Counted from the stretch's first letter, positions 25,797-34,593 are shown. The stretch: 64,000 nucleotides of DNA from Oscillospiraceae bacterium (GCA_902787975.1 CADAIP010000017.1:83244-147243), one strand, 5' to 3'. The notes: generated by a model not told the origin, from the letters alone. Numbers and translations: made by a program.

Positions 25797-26017
25797 GAGA
25801 TAACTATGATATAGAAAAATTGAACCCGAGAAAGAATCCTTATGCAGAAATGCTTAAGCGACAGGTTACTATTAATCTCAGAACTACTACCGTTGATTAC
25901 TTCAAAAAATTGGCCGAGGAGACTGGAATTCCATACCAGAATCTGATAGACATGTATTTAGATGACTGCGTGAAAAAAGGAATCAAGCCGGACATAAACT
26001 GGAAGAAGCCGGCCTGA
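25793..26017 (+). CDS. brnA: BrnA family antitoxin, ribbon-helix-helix type
   Basis: This 74-residue protein matches BrnA antitoxins: LNPRKNPYAEMLKRQVTINL gives the DNA-binding strand, and TVDYFKKLAEETG plus YQNLIDMYLDDCV give two helices. BrnA normally neutralises BrnT and represses the pair's promoter. Here no intact toxin precedes it, only a seven-residue scar whose stop overlaps this start. The antitoxin frame is intact, so it may survive as a DNA-binding regulator or as protection against related toxins. The upstream 11-bp direct repeats are the likely operator. Confidence 0.85.
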   Translation: MRDNYDIEKLNPRKNPYAEMLKRQVTINLRTTTVDYFKKLAEETGIPYQNLIDMYLDDCVKKGIKPDINWKKPA

Positions 26018-26074
26018 GTGTTCTGATTATGACAGTCTAATCAAATCAATAACGACAAGAATCATTATTTTATT

Positions 26075-26117
26075 AGCGGGATATCCTAAACGAAGAGTTT
26101 GGCATATCCCGCTTTTT
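26075..26117 (+). terminator. Terminator after brnA
   Basis: A 10-bp perfect stem (26075-26084 with 26104-26113) extended by an imperfect inner helix, followed by T5. Confidence 0.88.
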
Positions 26118-26129
26118 ATATTAAAATAT

Positions 26130-26392
26130 AGTTAACTCGAGCATGGTGGCCTCTAAATTGGACCTACATGACGTAATAAGGAGCTTGGGCCTGTCTTTTT
26201 GATGTAAAGCCTTGTAAGTTGGACTATTGAGATCTGACACCTGAGCACCGCCCTGGATTTCCGGGTGTCAATCAGAGTCCACTTTGTTTCGGGGGTTATC
26301 GGAAGGTTAGAAGTAATGGAACTTCTTGTTGAAGGAAACAATTTGAATGCTTTTGACTCGGCTGCCCATATTGTGGCAGACGTTGTTTTTTT
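26130..26392 (+). ncRNA. Unclassified structured RNA region before cysS
   Basis: This stretch of the 454-base gap between brnA and cysS has no credible coding frame but rich pairing. A -10-like TAAAAT is at about 26121-26126. A long hairpin pairs AAGTTGGACT with AGTCCACTT and then TGACACC with GGTGTCA. AGAAGT/ACTTCT forms another. The 5' segment ATGG..GCC can pair with GGC..CCAT near the 3' end. It ends in a CTGCC/GGCAG hairpin (26362-26366 with 26375-26379) before T7. It could be a cysS leader or a stand-alone RNA such as a diverged 6S RNA. No T-box core sequence is seen. Confidence 0.4.
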
Positions 26393-26408
26393 GCTTATTA
26401 ATAGCAGA

Positions 26409-26463
26409 TCCTGTCGATGTTGATTTTTGCTGATATCTATCTAACTAATTCAATTTGACAGGA
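26409..26463 (+). promoter_or_regulatory. Inverted repeat that can mask the cysS ribosome binding site
   Basis: TCCTGTC (26409-26415) is complementary to GACAGGA (26457-26463), and the second arm contains the AGGAG ribosome binding site of cysS. Pairing would hide the site. Whether it forms in the cell is unknown. Confidence 0.45.
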
Positions 26464-26471
26464 GATTAACT

Positions 26472-27878
26472 ATGAAACTTTACAATACACTCACAAGAAC
26501 AAAAGAAGAATTCAAGACGATTGAGCCCGGCAAGGTAAAGATGTATGCTTGCGGTCCTACGGTCTATAACTATTTCCATTTAGGCAATGCCAGACCGTTT
26601 GTTACTTTTGATACGCTTGCCAGATATCTTGAGTATTCCGGTTATGACGTAACTTTCGTTCAGAACTTCACGGACATCGACGATAAGATGATCAAGCGTG
26701 CCAACGAAGAAGGCATCACTGTTGAAGAGCTTGCTGACAGATTCATCAAGGAATACTACGTTGATGCTGACGGCCTGAATATCAAGAGACAGACATACCA
26801 GCCCAGAGCAACTCATTCCATGAAGGCCATTATCGGTCTAATCAAGGCAATGGAAGAGAAGGGCTACACATACATTATCGAAGGTGACGGCGTTTACTAC
26901 GATGTAACCAAGAAAGCTGATTACGGTAAGCTCTCACATTACAACCTCGATGAGCTTGCAGCAGGCGGCGGTGAGCGTAAGGCTTCTTACGAAGGCAAGA
27001 AGAATCCCGGTGACTTCGCAGTCTGGAAGTTCAAGAAGGAAGGTGAGCCTTCATGGGGTTCACCCTGGGGTGAAGGAAGACCCGGCTGGCACATCGAGTG
27101 CTCTGCCATGATCAAGCAGTACCTTGGTGATACCATAGATATTCACGGCGGAGGACAGGATCTTATCTTCCCGCACCACGAGAACGAGATCGCACAGAGC
27201 GAAGCTGCAAACGGATGCACATTCTGCAACTACTGGGTTCATAACGCATTCGTCAACATCGACGGTGAGAAGATGAGTAAGTCTTTGGGCAATTTCTTCA
27301 CGATCAGGGATATCGTTAAGAAGTATCCGTACAATGTCGTAAGATTCTTCATCCTTTTGGGACATTACAGAAGCCCCATCAATTTCTCTGATGAGCTTCT
27401 TGCAGCAGCACAGACGAGCCTCGGAAGAATCTCCAACTGCGTAAGAAATGCAGACTTCGTACTTAACAGCGGCAATCTTGCAGGTGAGCCGGAAGCTGAT
27501 AAGGTTCTTAACGATGCAATAGCAGCAGCAACTGACAGCTTCAAGGCACACATGGATGATGACCTCAACAGTGCCGATGCGATCACTGATATCTTTAACC
27601 TTGTACGCCAGACAAACTCGAGCGCACAGGAAGCAAAGGTATCCAGGGAAACGCTTCAGGCTGCAAGAGATAAGATCGTTGAGCTTACTGGCGTTCTTGG
27701 AATCCTTTTGGATCTTGAAGACGAGATCCCTGAAGAGATCACAGAGCTTGCAAATAAGAGAGCTGAAGCCAAGAAGGCTAAGGACTATGCTGAGGCAGAC
27801 AGGATCAGAGATGAGATCCAGGCTAAGGGCTACACCGTAAAGGACGTACCCGGCGGCTTTAAGATCGAGAAGGCGTAA
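26472..27878 (+). CDS. cysS: Cysteinyl-tRNA synthetase
   Basis: This class I synthetase charges tRNA-Cys. The 468 residues carry the zinc ligand Cys27 (MYACGPTVYN), the HIGH motif as HLGN (36-39), the second zinc cysteine in HIECSAM, HHENEIAQ and KMSKS at about 266-270. The C-terminal helical domain ends with the usual KDYAEADRIRDEI segment. It starts the cysS-mrnC-rlmB cluster. Its upstream region holds an unexplained structured RNA and a repeat over the ribosome binding site, so expression is probably controlled at the RNA level. Confidence 0.97.
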   Translation: MKLYNTLTRTKEEFKTIEPGKVKMYACGPTVYNYFHLGNARPFVTFDTLARYLEYSGYDVTFVQNFTDIDDKMIKRANEEGITVEELADRFIKEYYVDADGLNIKRQTYQPRATHSMKAIIGLIKAMEEKGYTYIIEGDGVYYDVTKKADYGKLSHYNLDELAAGGGERKASYEGKKNPGDFAVWKFKKEGEPSWGSPWGEGRPGWHIECSAMIKQYLGDTIDIHGGGQDLIFPHHENEIAQSEAANGCTFCNYWVHNAFVNIDGEKMSKSLGNFFTIRDIVKKYPYNVVRFFILLGHYRSPINFSDELLAAAQTSLGRISNCVRNADFVLNSGNLAGEPEADKVLNDAIAAATDSFKAHMDDDLNSADAITDIFNLVRQTNSSAQEAKVSRETLQAARDKIVELTGVLGILLDLEDEIPEEITELANKRAEAKKAKDYAEADRIRDEIQAKGYTVKDVPGGFKIEKA

Positions 27879-27881
27879 CTG

Positions 27882-28304
27882 ATGATCAAACCGTTCATTG
27901 CCCAGGACTTAAGAGAAGTCTCGCCGTTGGTTCTTGCATACATAGGTGACTCAATCTACGAGCTCTATGCCAGATGCAAGTCGGCGACTCTCGGAGCCGG
28001 CAGCAACAACAAGATGCATAACAACACAGTCCGTTATGTATCGGCTGAAGCCCAGGCCGCAAGCATAAGGATTCTGGCAGATGAACTGACGGAGACAGAG
28101 ACGGATTATTTCAGGCGCGGCAAGAATTCAAATCCTCATGCCGTATCTAAGAACGCAAACCATGCAGACTATATGTATGCGACCGGATTTGAAGCTCTTA
28201 TCGGTTATCTTTTCCTCAATAACGAGGAACCGAGGATGGAATACCTGATCTATAAGAGCTTTGATATATGTGACGGCGTGATAACCAAGGAAACAGAGAC
28301 ATAA
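27882..28304 (+). CDS. mrnC: Mini-ribonuclease III
   Basis: Mini-III cleaves double-stranded 23S rRNA precursors in Gram-positive bacteria. The 140 residues form an RNase III catalytic domain without the RNA-binding domain. VLAYIGDSIYELYAR holds the catalytic Asp23, and FEALIGYLFL carries the downstream acidic residue. It lies 3 nt after cysS, its usual neighbour. Confidence 0.94.
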   Translation: MIKPFIAQDLREVSPLVLAYIGDSIYELYARCKSATLGAGSNNKMHNNTVRYVSAEAQAASIRILADELTETETDYFRRGKNSNPHAVSKNANHADYMYATGFEALIGYLFLNNEEPRMEYLIYKSFDICDGVITKETET

Positions 28305-28305
28305 A

Positions 28306-29172
28306 ATGGATAAAGGCAAGAGACGTTTTAACCAGGATAAGAGACAGAGAAGACCTGAAGGTGCAAGACCCCAGGAAAGACGTCCGCGTCAGGACGATGC
28401 TTTCACTAATGAGGGTTCAACAGATAAGCTCGAAGGCAGAAATGCCGTAACTGAAGCTTTGGCGGCAGGAAGGGACTTCAACAAGATCTGGATCTTAAAG
28501 CCTGAGGGAGACAAGCCGTTAGATCACGGACTCATCAGGATCTTAGATGAAGCAAACAAGCGCGGCATCGTAGTAACAAGAGCTACAAGACAGATCCTCG
28601 ATAAGATGAGTGCCACTCATAACCATCAGGGTGTTATTGCCTCAGTTGCGCCTCATAGCTATGCCGATCTTGATGAGATAATAGCTAAGTGCAGGGAAGA
28701 AGGAAGGCCGGCTCTTCTCGTTGCATTGGATGAGATCAAGGATGCCTATAATCTTGGCTCTATCCTGAGGATCTCCGACTGTTGCGGCGTTGACGGTGTC
28801 ATCATCCCTGAGAGACGTTCTGTCGCATTGGATTCAATGGTCGCCAAGGCTTCGGCAGGTGCCATCGAATACGTGCCCGTCGCAAGGGTAACCAACCTTG
28901 CGCAGACGCTTACAAGACTTAAGGAGAAAGAAAACTTCTGGGTCTGCGGTACTGACATGAATGCCGACTACGAATACCACAATGCAGATTATTCTGGTAA
29001 TCTCGTAGTGGTAATAGGCAGTGAAGGTGATGGCATGAGAGACGGCGTCAGGAAATGCTGTGACTTCACGGTATCCATTCCGATGTCAGGTCACGTTAAC
29101 AGCCTTAATGCTGCAGTTGCAGCAGGCGTTGTTCTCTTTGAGGCACAGGCGAAGAGAAGAAAAGAGGATTAA
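28306..29172 (+). CDS. rlmB: 23S rRNA (guanosine-2'-O) methyltransferase RlmB
   Basis: This SPOUT-class methyltransferase targets G2251 of 23S rRNA (E. coli numbering). A basic, disordered extension covers about 1-40. The L30e-like RNA-binding domain begins LEGRNAVTEAL, and the knot domain has DEIKDAYNLGSILRI, VIGSEGDGM and IPMSGHVNSLNAAVAAGV. The 288 residues are typical once the extension is counted. Its ATG begins 1 nt after the mrnC stop. Confidence 0.94.
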   Translation: MDKGKRRFNQDKRQRRPEGARPQERRPRQDDAFTNEGSTDKLEGRNAVTEALAAGRDFNKIWILKPEGDKPLDHGLIRILDEANKRGIVVTRATRQILDKMSATHNHQGVIASVAPHSYADLDEIIAKCREEGRPALLVALDEIKDAYNLGSILRISDCCGVDGVIIPERRSVALDSMVAKASAGAIEYVPVARVTNLAQTLTRLKEKENFWVCGTDMNADYEYHNADYSGNLVVVIGSEGDGMRDGVRKCCDFTVSIPMSGHVNSLNAAVAAGVVLFEAQAKRRKED

Positions 29173-29173
29173 A

Positions 29174-30469
29174 GTGAATAAAGCAGATAACAGCAGGAAA
29201 GTATTCAAAGGTGCTCTTACAAGAACCCTTGCTGTTATCATGTGTATTTCCATGATCTTCGGAGTAATGGGACTTACAGGATGCAAGTTTATTGATAATC
29301 TGACTCATGGCGTTACACAGAAGAATCTGTCTGAAGCCGAGCTTGCCAGGCTTGTAACGAATTCGATAATGAATGAGTCTGACGTGGCTGACTGTTATGG
29401 AAAGATCCCCAAGAGCCAGCTTGACGGACTTTCTTATTCAATGTTCTCCGAGTATTGTTCTATCTTAAGAAAGAATGCTTCCGTACATGGTACTGCAGAT
29501 TCGTTCAGGGTATTAAATGAACAGGATAAGCAAATTTACTTTGATTCGATCGACGGTTCCGCCAACGCAGAATATCAGACTATCTATAAATATGGAGACA
29601 TGGACGTTGTTGAGCTCTGTTTCTCAAGGGATAAGGCCCCGGGCGCTGCTCCTGTAAGGTTCATGCTTTCTAAAAAAGATAATACATGTTCTCTCCCGGG
29701 TGACTTTATAGTTGATTCGATGCTTGCTTATTCTTACATCAACCACTATTTTGAGATGATCAACGACGGCAACGTAGACGGCCTTGAGGCAGTTATCAAG
29801 TCAACATATAACTCTGACATCTATCTTAATTCCGTAATCCATGCCAAGGCTGACTATATCGCCGAATATTACCGTCTCAAGGTAAAGACCAGCACATCGG
29901 ATTATGAATTAAAGCTTTTCTCACCGACGCACATTACTTATGTCATTCCTGAAGTATTCTCTGCGGACGGTACTAAATTTGTATCCAAGACAGTCGAGTT
30001 AAGACTTAAGTCCGACGGTAAGTTCCTGGTTGAAGATGATATCCCTTCTACGATTAAAGAATTGCGTTTCTCCAGGGAAGGCTCTTCGAAGCTTAGAATG
30101 GGGTCGACCTATACAAACAGTGAGATCCGATATCTTTTGGGAGATCCCATTGTTGCAACACATACGGCGGACCAGGTAATCCTTGCTTATTCCGGCATGA
30201 CCATCCGTCTTGATGCCGAGATCGAAAACGGACAGTGGACATCCGGAAGACTTACTTCAGTTGTGTTCAGGAAACAAAGTGCCTTCACCTTAACCGAGGA
30301 TCTTTATATCGGAATGAACATTTCAGAGCTGCTTCTGGTCTATCCGATGTTTGACGAGTGCGGTTATACCGGTTCCTTCAAGAATGGTGACGGTGAGTTC
30401 GCATTGTCATTCGAGTTCGATGAATACGGCAACGTATCGACTATCAGATTAGGTGAGCCTGTCAGTTAA
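29174..30469 (+). CDS. Predicted lipoprotein of unknown function
   Basis: The likely start is GTG 29174, 5 nt after an AGAGGA site and 1 nt after rlmB; longer in-frame starts run inside rlmB. The 431-residue product has a positively charged N-terminus, a hydrophobic segment and a lipobox LTGC with Cys37, so it should be anchored outside the membrane. The mature part is mixed alpha/beta with a C-terminal region (GSTYTNSEIRYLLGDPI, LTEDLYIGMNISELLLVYP) that repeats a similar motif. I do not recognise a named family. Confidence 0.75.
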   Translation: MNKADNSRKVFKGALTRTLAVIMCISMIFGVMGLTGCKFIDNLTHGVTQKNLSEAELARLVTNSIMNESDVADCYGKIPKSQLDGLSYSMFSEYCSILRKNASVHGTADSFRVLNEQDKQIYFDSIDGSANAEYQTIYKYGDMDVVELCFSRDKAPGAAPVRFMLSKKDNTCSLPGDFIVDSMLAYSYINHYFEMINDGNVDGLEAVIKSTYNSDIYLNSVIHAKADYIAEYYRLKVKTSTSDYELKLFSPTHITYVIPEVFSADGTKFVSKTVELRLKSDGKFLVEDDIPSTIKELRFSREGSSKLRMGSTYTNSEIRYLLGDPIVATHTADQVILAYSGMTIRLDAEIENGQWTSGRLTSVVFRKQSAFTLTEDLYIGMNISELLLVYPMFDECGYTGSFKNGDGEFALSFEFDEYGNVSTIRLGEPVS

Positions 30470-30495
30470 TCGGCAATAATCCTCCATACAGTATT

Positions 30496-31560
30496 ATGAA
30501 TGACAGCATAACAAACACAAAACAGATTAAGGATTATTCAATCAGTTTTGTCAGATTGTTGGCAATGCTGTTCATTGTTTCATGCCATATAATGCAACGG
30601 GATGATTTTGCCACAGATATCTATGGAGCTCATATTTCCTGGGCATGGTGGTTTAATGTCGGAATTCAGATGTTCCTCTTTATTTCAGGATATTTATACG
30701 GAAATAAAGAGAAGCTGGAAGCTGTGCCGTTTTATAAGAAATGTTTTCCGAAGGTTCTGATCGATTATTATGTTTTTATTGCTATAGTCCTTATACCGAT
30801 CATTTGTTTTACGTCTCAAAATGTTGACTGGGATAAAATATCGGACTTATTAACTTTATCCGGGTTCATTCATGGACTGGACCATTTATGGTTTATTCCT
30901 ATGATTTTGTTTTGTTATCTTTTAACTCCGATCCTAAGACAAGTTATTTATGCGATTGATAAAGAAAACAGAATAAAATCCTGGATAGGTTTTATTTTGT
31001 TGTTAATTGTTGTGCATGTGGTTGTACAGAATCTATTTTCCAATTTTTCTGCGGCTTGGATAAACAATTACATTTTAGGACTGATTTACAGCCGGATTGA
31101 AAAAAGAAATAAGGTTGAGAAAAGGATCTTCTTAGGTGTATTTATTGCTTTATGTCTATTGATTATCCCTATTCAGTTTAGAATCGAATATTGGCCGCAC
31201 AGTGATCTTCCATATGCCTTTGAAGTAAATTACGGAAATTTCAAAGAATATGGACATTTGTCCCTTGGTATAACTATATGTTTGCTTGTGAGAGGATTAG
31301 TCAAAAATCTTGTGTGTAAAGCTGGAGTACGGAAGCTTTTGGATTGGTCTGACAAATATTCATACGACATTTATCTTGTTCATCACGTTTTTGTTCAGAG
31401 CGATTTAGGCTGCGTTGAATACATTCCCAACCGTTTGATAGCTATTCCTTTGGCCTTAGTGCTAACCATTATATCTGCGTTGTTACTGAATTATTTTTCA
31501 TCGTTAATAAGGAAAATAGGCAGTAATATCTTTGTTAAACAAGCAAATAAGCAGAATTAG
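30496..31560 (+). CDS. Acyltransferase 3 family membrane protein
   Basis: This 354-residue integral membrane protein has about ten hydrophobic helices and the acyltransferase-3 pattern: an early SISFVRLLAMLFIVSCHI with the conserved His, and FLFISGYLYG. Such enzymes O-acetylate or succinylate surface polysaccharides. The acceptor is unknown. The gene is visibly AT-rich compared with rlmB and the lipoprotein gene upstream and has only a poor ribosome binding site, both suggestive of lateral acquisition. No glycan genes adjoin it directly. Confidence 0.85.
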   Translation: MNDSITNTKQIKDYSISFVRLLAMLFIVSCHIMQRDDFATDIYGAHISWAWWFNVGIQMFLFISGYLYGNKEKLEAVPFYKKCFPKVLIDYYVFIAIVLIPIICFTSQNVDWDKISDLLTLSGFIHGLDHLWFIPMILFCYLLTPILRQVIYAIDKENRIKSWIGFILLLIVVHVVVQNLFSNFSAAWINNYILGLIYSRIEKRNKVEKRIFLGVFIALCLLIIPIQFRIEYWPHSDLPYAFEVNYGNFKEYGHLSLGITICLLVRGLVKNLVCKAGVRKLLDWSDKYSYDIYLVHHVFVQSDLGCVEYIPNRLIAIPLALVLTIISALLLNYFSSLIRKIGSNIFVKQANKQN

Positions 31561-31581
31561 TATTTGCGCATTTATATGAAA

Positions 31582-32322
31582 TTAACCAATGCATTTCATT
31601 TTTAATGCATTTATCTCTTCAGTTGATAAACCATTAGCAATAAGCAGATTGGCAGCATCTCCGTTCCATTTGCTGTCGATATAATCGAGGAAAGTTTCCA
31701 TGTTGTGAGCATCTGATTTCAGGATGTGCTTCATGTTGTCGGGAAGCTTTGCAATGGAAGGCGCAAGGAAATCTTTCAGGTATTTATATGAAATAGCGTA
31801 ATTCTTTACTATGTTTACTCTTGAAGCACCGGCAAGAAGATAGAGCAGGGCAGCAACCACGCCGGTCCTGTCCTTACCGTGGGCACAGTGGAAAAGAGTA
31901 AGTCCCGAAGAAGAAAGCAATATTCTCATAATTTCAGCCAGGCGGTCGCCCATCTCTTCTGCAATAATTACATAATAATCTCCAAGCGTGTGGGAGATTA
32001 TGAACTCCATAGTCTTATCGTCATCGCCGTTAGGATCACCGTTAAATAAGGGAACGTTGTAAAATTTCACATCGGGATCTTCAGAGAAAGGATTGCCAGT
32101 CCCTTTGAGTTCATCGGTGGCACGAAGGTCGATCACCGACTTAACGCCATAAGCCTTAACGGCTTCGATCTGGTCAGGTTTAAGCCATTCGGGAGAGCCT
32201 GAACGAAGGAATAATCCTGATCTGAAAGTCTTTCCGCCAGAAAGAGGCATGCCGCCCAACTCTCTGCAATTAATCAGTGGAAGTTCTTTTACCAGCTGTG
32301 AATCAGGATTATAATTTTCCAT
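31582..32322 (-). CDS. Tyrosine-specific protein phosphatase, dual-specificity fold
   Basis: This is a PTP-like phosphatase with the active-site loop HCAHGKDRTG (nucleophilic Cys, Arg) and an upstream general-acid region. It matches the bacterial Y_phosphatase3 (PF13350) group: NCRELGGMPLSGGKTFRSG at the start is characteristic. I start at ATG 32322 (GGGAGA site); an upstream in-frame ATG at 32382 adds 20 residues without a site. The product is 246 residues. Substrates might be phosphoproteins or phosphoinositides. Convergent with the acyltransferase gene. Confidence 0.9.
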   Translation of the reverse strand: MENYNPDSQLVKELPLINCRELGGMPLSGGKTFRSGLFLRSGSPEWLKPDQIEAVKAYGVKSVIDLRATDELKGTGNPFSEDPDVKFYNVPLFNGDPNGDDDKTMEFIISHTLGDYYVIIAEEMGDRLAEIMRILLSSSGLTLFHCAHGKDRTGVVAALLYLLAGASRVNIVKNYAISYKYLKDFLAPSIAKLPDNMKHILKSDAHNMETFLDYIDSKWNGDAANLLIANGLSTEEINALKMKCIG

Positions 32323-32371
32323 AATTTTATCTCCCATATAAACGATAGGAGTTATTCTAACGAAAACGTGA

Positions 32372-32400
32372 TTGACATTCAAGGCATCAAGTAATAAACT
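32372..32400 (+). promoter_or_regulatory. Promoter of tRNA-Arg
   Basis: TTGACA (32372-32377), 17 bp, TAAACT (32395-32400), about 30 nt upstream of the tRNA. Confidence 0.6.
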
Positions 32401-32431
32401 TATTAGGCTATTGGGAAACCAATACTTATAC

Positions 32432-32508
<77 letters not shown>

Positions 32509-32512
32509 GACT

Positions 32513-32545
32513 AAAAGCTGTTACACCGCGTAACAGCTTTTTTAT
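32513..32545 (+). terminator. Terminator of tRNA-Arg
   Basis: A 12-bp stem (32513-32524 with 32530-32541), a 5-nt loop and a T-run begin 4 nt after the CCA end. Confidence 0.9.
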
Positions 32546-32564
32546 TACCCGGGAGGTGAACAAG

Positions 32565-33089
32565 ATGTGTAAAGTTCTTGTAGTAGTAGACATGCAGAAG
32601 GATTTCATTGACGGTGCCCTTGGCTTTGAAGGAGCCGACAAGATCATCCCGGGCATAATCGCCAGGATTAAGGAATATGAGGCTGAAGGCGACGAGGTAG
32701 TCTATACGCTTGATACCCATCAGGAGAACTATATGGAGACACAGGAAGGCAAGAACCTTCCCGTACCTCACTGCATCAAGGGTTCAGAAGGCTGGGGTCT
32801 CTGTGAAGAGCTTAAGCCCGTTCTTGCCGGCATGAAGGCTTATGAAAAGCCCTGCTTCGGAAGCATGGAACTTGCTAAATATCTTGAAGAGAACAGCAAG
32901 GAGATCAAATCCATCGAGATCTGCGGTCTCGTATCCAACATCTGTGTGCTCTCAAATGCCGTTCTGGCCAAGGCTGCAGCGCCTGAGGCAGAGGTAATAG
33001 TAGACTCAAAACTTACGGCTTCATTCGATCCCAAGCTCCATCAGGCCACACTCGATGTCTTAAAGGGAATACAAGTTACCGTATTATAA
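32565..33089 (+). CDS. Isochorismatase/nicotinamidase-like cysteine hydrolase
   Basis: This 174-residue cysteine hydrolase has the family triad: Asp9 in VVDMQKDF, Lys in PHCIKGSEGW and Cys in VSNICVLSNA. The THQENY and HCIKG elements favour a nicotinamidase (nicotinamide to nicotinate) or a close amidase. The start is ATG 32565, with an ideal GGGAGGTG site; an upstream in-frame start at 32481 would run through the tRNA and its terminator. Confidence 0.87.
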   Translation: MCKVLVVVDMQKDFIDGALGFEGADKIIPGIIARIKEYEAEGDEVVYTLDTHQENYMETQEGKNLPVPHCIKGSEGWGLCEELKPVLAGMKAYEKPCFGSMELAKYLEENSKEIKSIEICGLVSNICVLSNAVLAKAAAPEAEVIVDSKLTASFDPKLHQATLDVLKGIQVTVL

Positions 33090-33091
33090 TA

Positions 33092-33121
33092 TTGCAATCT
33101 CTGACTGCGCTGTGATACAAT
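33092..33121 (+). promoter_or_regulatory. Promoter of tig
   Basis: TTGCAA (33092-33097), 18 bp, TACAAT (33116-33121) with an upstream TGTG element. It gives a leader of about 39 nt containing GGAGG (33155-33159). A second TATAAT at 33145-33150 would cut into that site. Confidence 0.5.
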
Positions 33122-33166
33122 TCATACTCGGCTAATTCATTAATTATAATTATTGGAGGATATAAC

Positions 33167-34495
33167 ATGGCATCCACAATTGAGAAGAAAGAACACTCTC
33201 AGGTAGTAATCAGCCTTCAGGCTAACAAGGAAGAGTGGAACGGAGCTTTAAAGAAGTCTTACAACAAGAACAAGAACCGTTTCCAGGTTCCCGGTTTCCG
33301 TAAGGGTAAGGTTCCTTATCAGCTCGTTTGCCAGTACTACGGTGAGGGCGTACTCTTTGAGGACGCTATGAACGAGATCGCTAACGAGCAGTATCCTGAA
33401 GCAGTTAAGGAACATGACCTCAAGGTTGTCTCCAGACCTGAGATGGACGTACAGGACATCAACGACGAAGGCATCAAGTATTCAATCACTGTTTACGTTA
33501 AGCCTGAGTTCGAGCTTGGTCAGTACGAGGGCGTTGAAGTTCCTTTCAAGGATCAGGTTGTTACAGACGAGGACGTTGATGCTGAGATCGAGCGTATGAG
33601 AAAGAGAAATGCTTCTCTTGAGGAAGTTTCTGACCGTCCTGCACAGGAAGGCGATACAGTTACTATCGATTACGAAGGCTTCAAGGATGGTGTTGCTTTT
33701 GAAGGCGGCAAGGGCGAGGGTTATAACCTCAAGCTCGGTTCCAAGTCTTTCATCCCCGGATTTGAGGAGCAGGTTGCAGGTCACAACGTTGACGAAGAGT
33801 TCACTATCGAAGTTAAGTTCCCTGAAGACTATCACGCAGAAGACCTCAAGGGCGCTGACGCTACATTCAACGTAAAGATCCACGCTATCAAGACAGAGAT
33901 CGTTCCTGAACTTGATGATGAGTTCGCTAAGGACGTTTCCGAGTTCGATACTCTCGACGAGCTTAAGGCTGACGTAAGAGCAAAGCAGCAGGAGAGAGCT
34001 GACAAGGACAACAAGGCAGGCTTCGAGAACGAGACAGTTCGTGCCGTATGCGACAACTGCGAGATCGACATTCCTGAATCAATGATCCAGAACGAAGTTG
34101 AGCAGATGGCTCAGGATCAGGCAGCACGCATGTCCAGCCAGGGTATCGGCCTTGATATGTATCTCCAGTATGTAGGCCAGACAATGGATGACTTCAAGAA
34201 GTCCCTTGAGCCTATGGCAAGAGTAAGAGTTAAGTCTTCACTCGTTATCGAGAAGATCACAGAGAAGATCGATCCTGAGGTTACTGACGAAGAATACAAC
34301 GAAGAGCTCTCAACGATCGCTAACTCCTACAAGATGGATCTTGAGGAAGTTAAGAAGTCAATCGGTGATGATTCCGCATTCATCAAGGATTCCATCAAGG
34401 CTAGAAAGACAGTTGAGTATCTCGCATCCAAGGCTGTAAAGGTTGAGCCCAAGCCCGCTGAAGAAGCTAATGAAGAAGAGAAGACTGAAGAATAA
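33167..34495 (+). CDS. tig: Trigger factor, ribosome-associated peptidyl-prolyl isomerase
   Basis: Trigger factor binds nascent chains at the ribosome exit tunnel. The N-terminal ribosome-binding domain has the signature-like VPGFRKGKVPYQLV. The FKBP-type isomerase domain is at about 160-245 (GDTVTIDYEGFKDG, FIPGFEEQVAGH), and a helical C-terminal substrate-cradle domain completes 442 residues. The very acidic tail is common. Strong codon bias and a good promoter suit a highly expressed gene. clpX and clpP, frequent neighbours, are absent. Confidence 0.96.
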   Translation: MASTIEKKEHSQVVISLQANKEEWNGALKKSYNKNKNRFQVPGFRKGKVPYQLVCQYYGEGVLFEDAMNEIANEQYPEAVKEHDLKVVSRPEMDVQDINDEGIKYSITVYVKPEFELGQYEGVEVPFKDQVVTDEDVDAEIERMRKRNASLEEVSDRPAQEGDTVTIDYEGFKDGVAFEGGKGEGYNLKLGSKSFIPGFEEQVAGHNVDEEFTIEVKFPEDYHAEDLKGADATFNVKIHAIKTEIVPELDDEFAKDVSEFDTLDELKADVRAKQQERADKDNKAGFENETVRAVCDNCEIDIPESMIQNEVEQMAQDQAARMSSQGIGLDMYLQYVGQTMDDFKKSLEPMARVRVKSSLVIEKITEKIDPEVTDEEYNEELSTIANSYKMDLEEVKKSIGDDSAFIKDSIKARKTVEYLASKAVKVEPKPAEEANEEEKTEE

Positions 34496-34520
34496 TTCAG
34501 TTTACCAAGTACAAAATATA

Positions 34521-34554
34521 AGCTCCCAAGGGATTTCCTTTGGGAGCTTTTTTT
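34521..34554 (+). terminator. Terminator of tig
   Basis: An 11-bp stem with one bulge (34521-34531 with 34537-34548) and a T-run of 7. Confidence 0.9.
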
Positions 34555-34593
34555 GCTTCGAAAACGATATGGATCAGATAACTGATAAATTAA

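Noticed and set aside
26118..26471. T-box riboswitch controlling cysS
   Set aside because: The conserved antiterminator core (TGGNACCGCG type) and specifier features are not visible, although the gene context would fit.
29060..29173. Lipoprotein starting inside rlmB
   Set aside because: The GTG at 29174 has a good ribosome site and gives a proper lipoprotein signal peptide.
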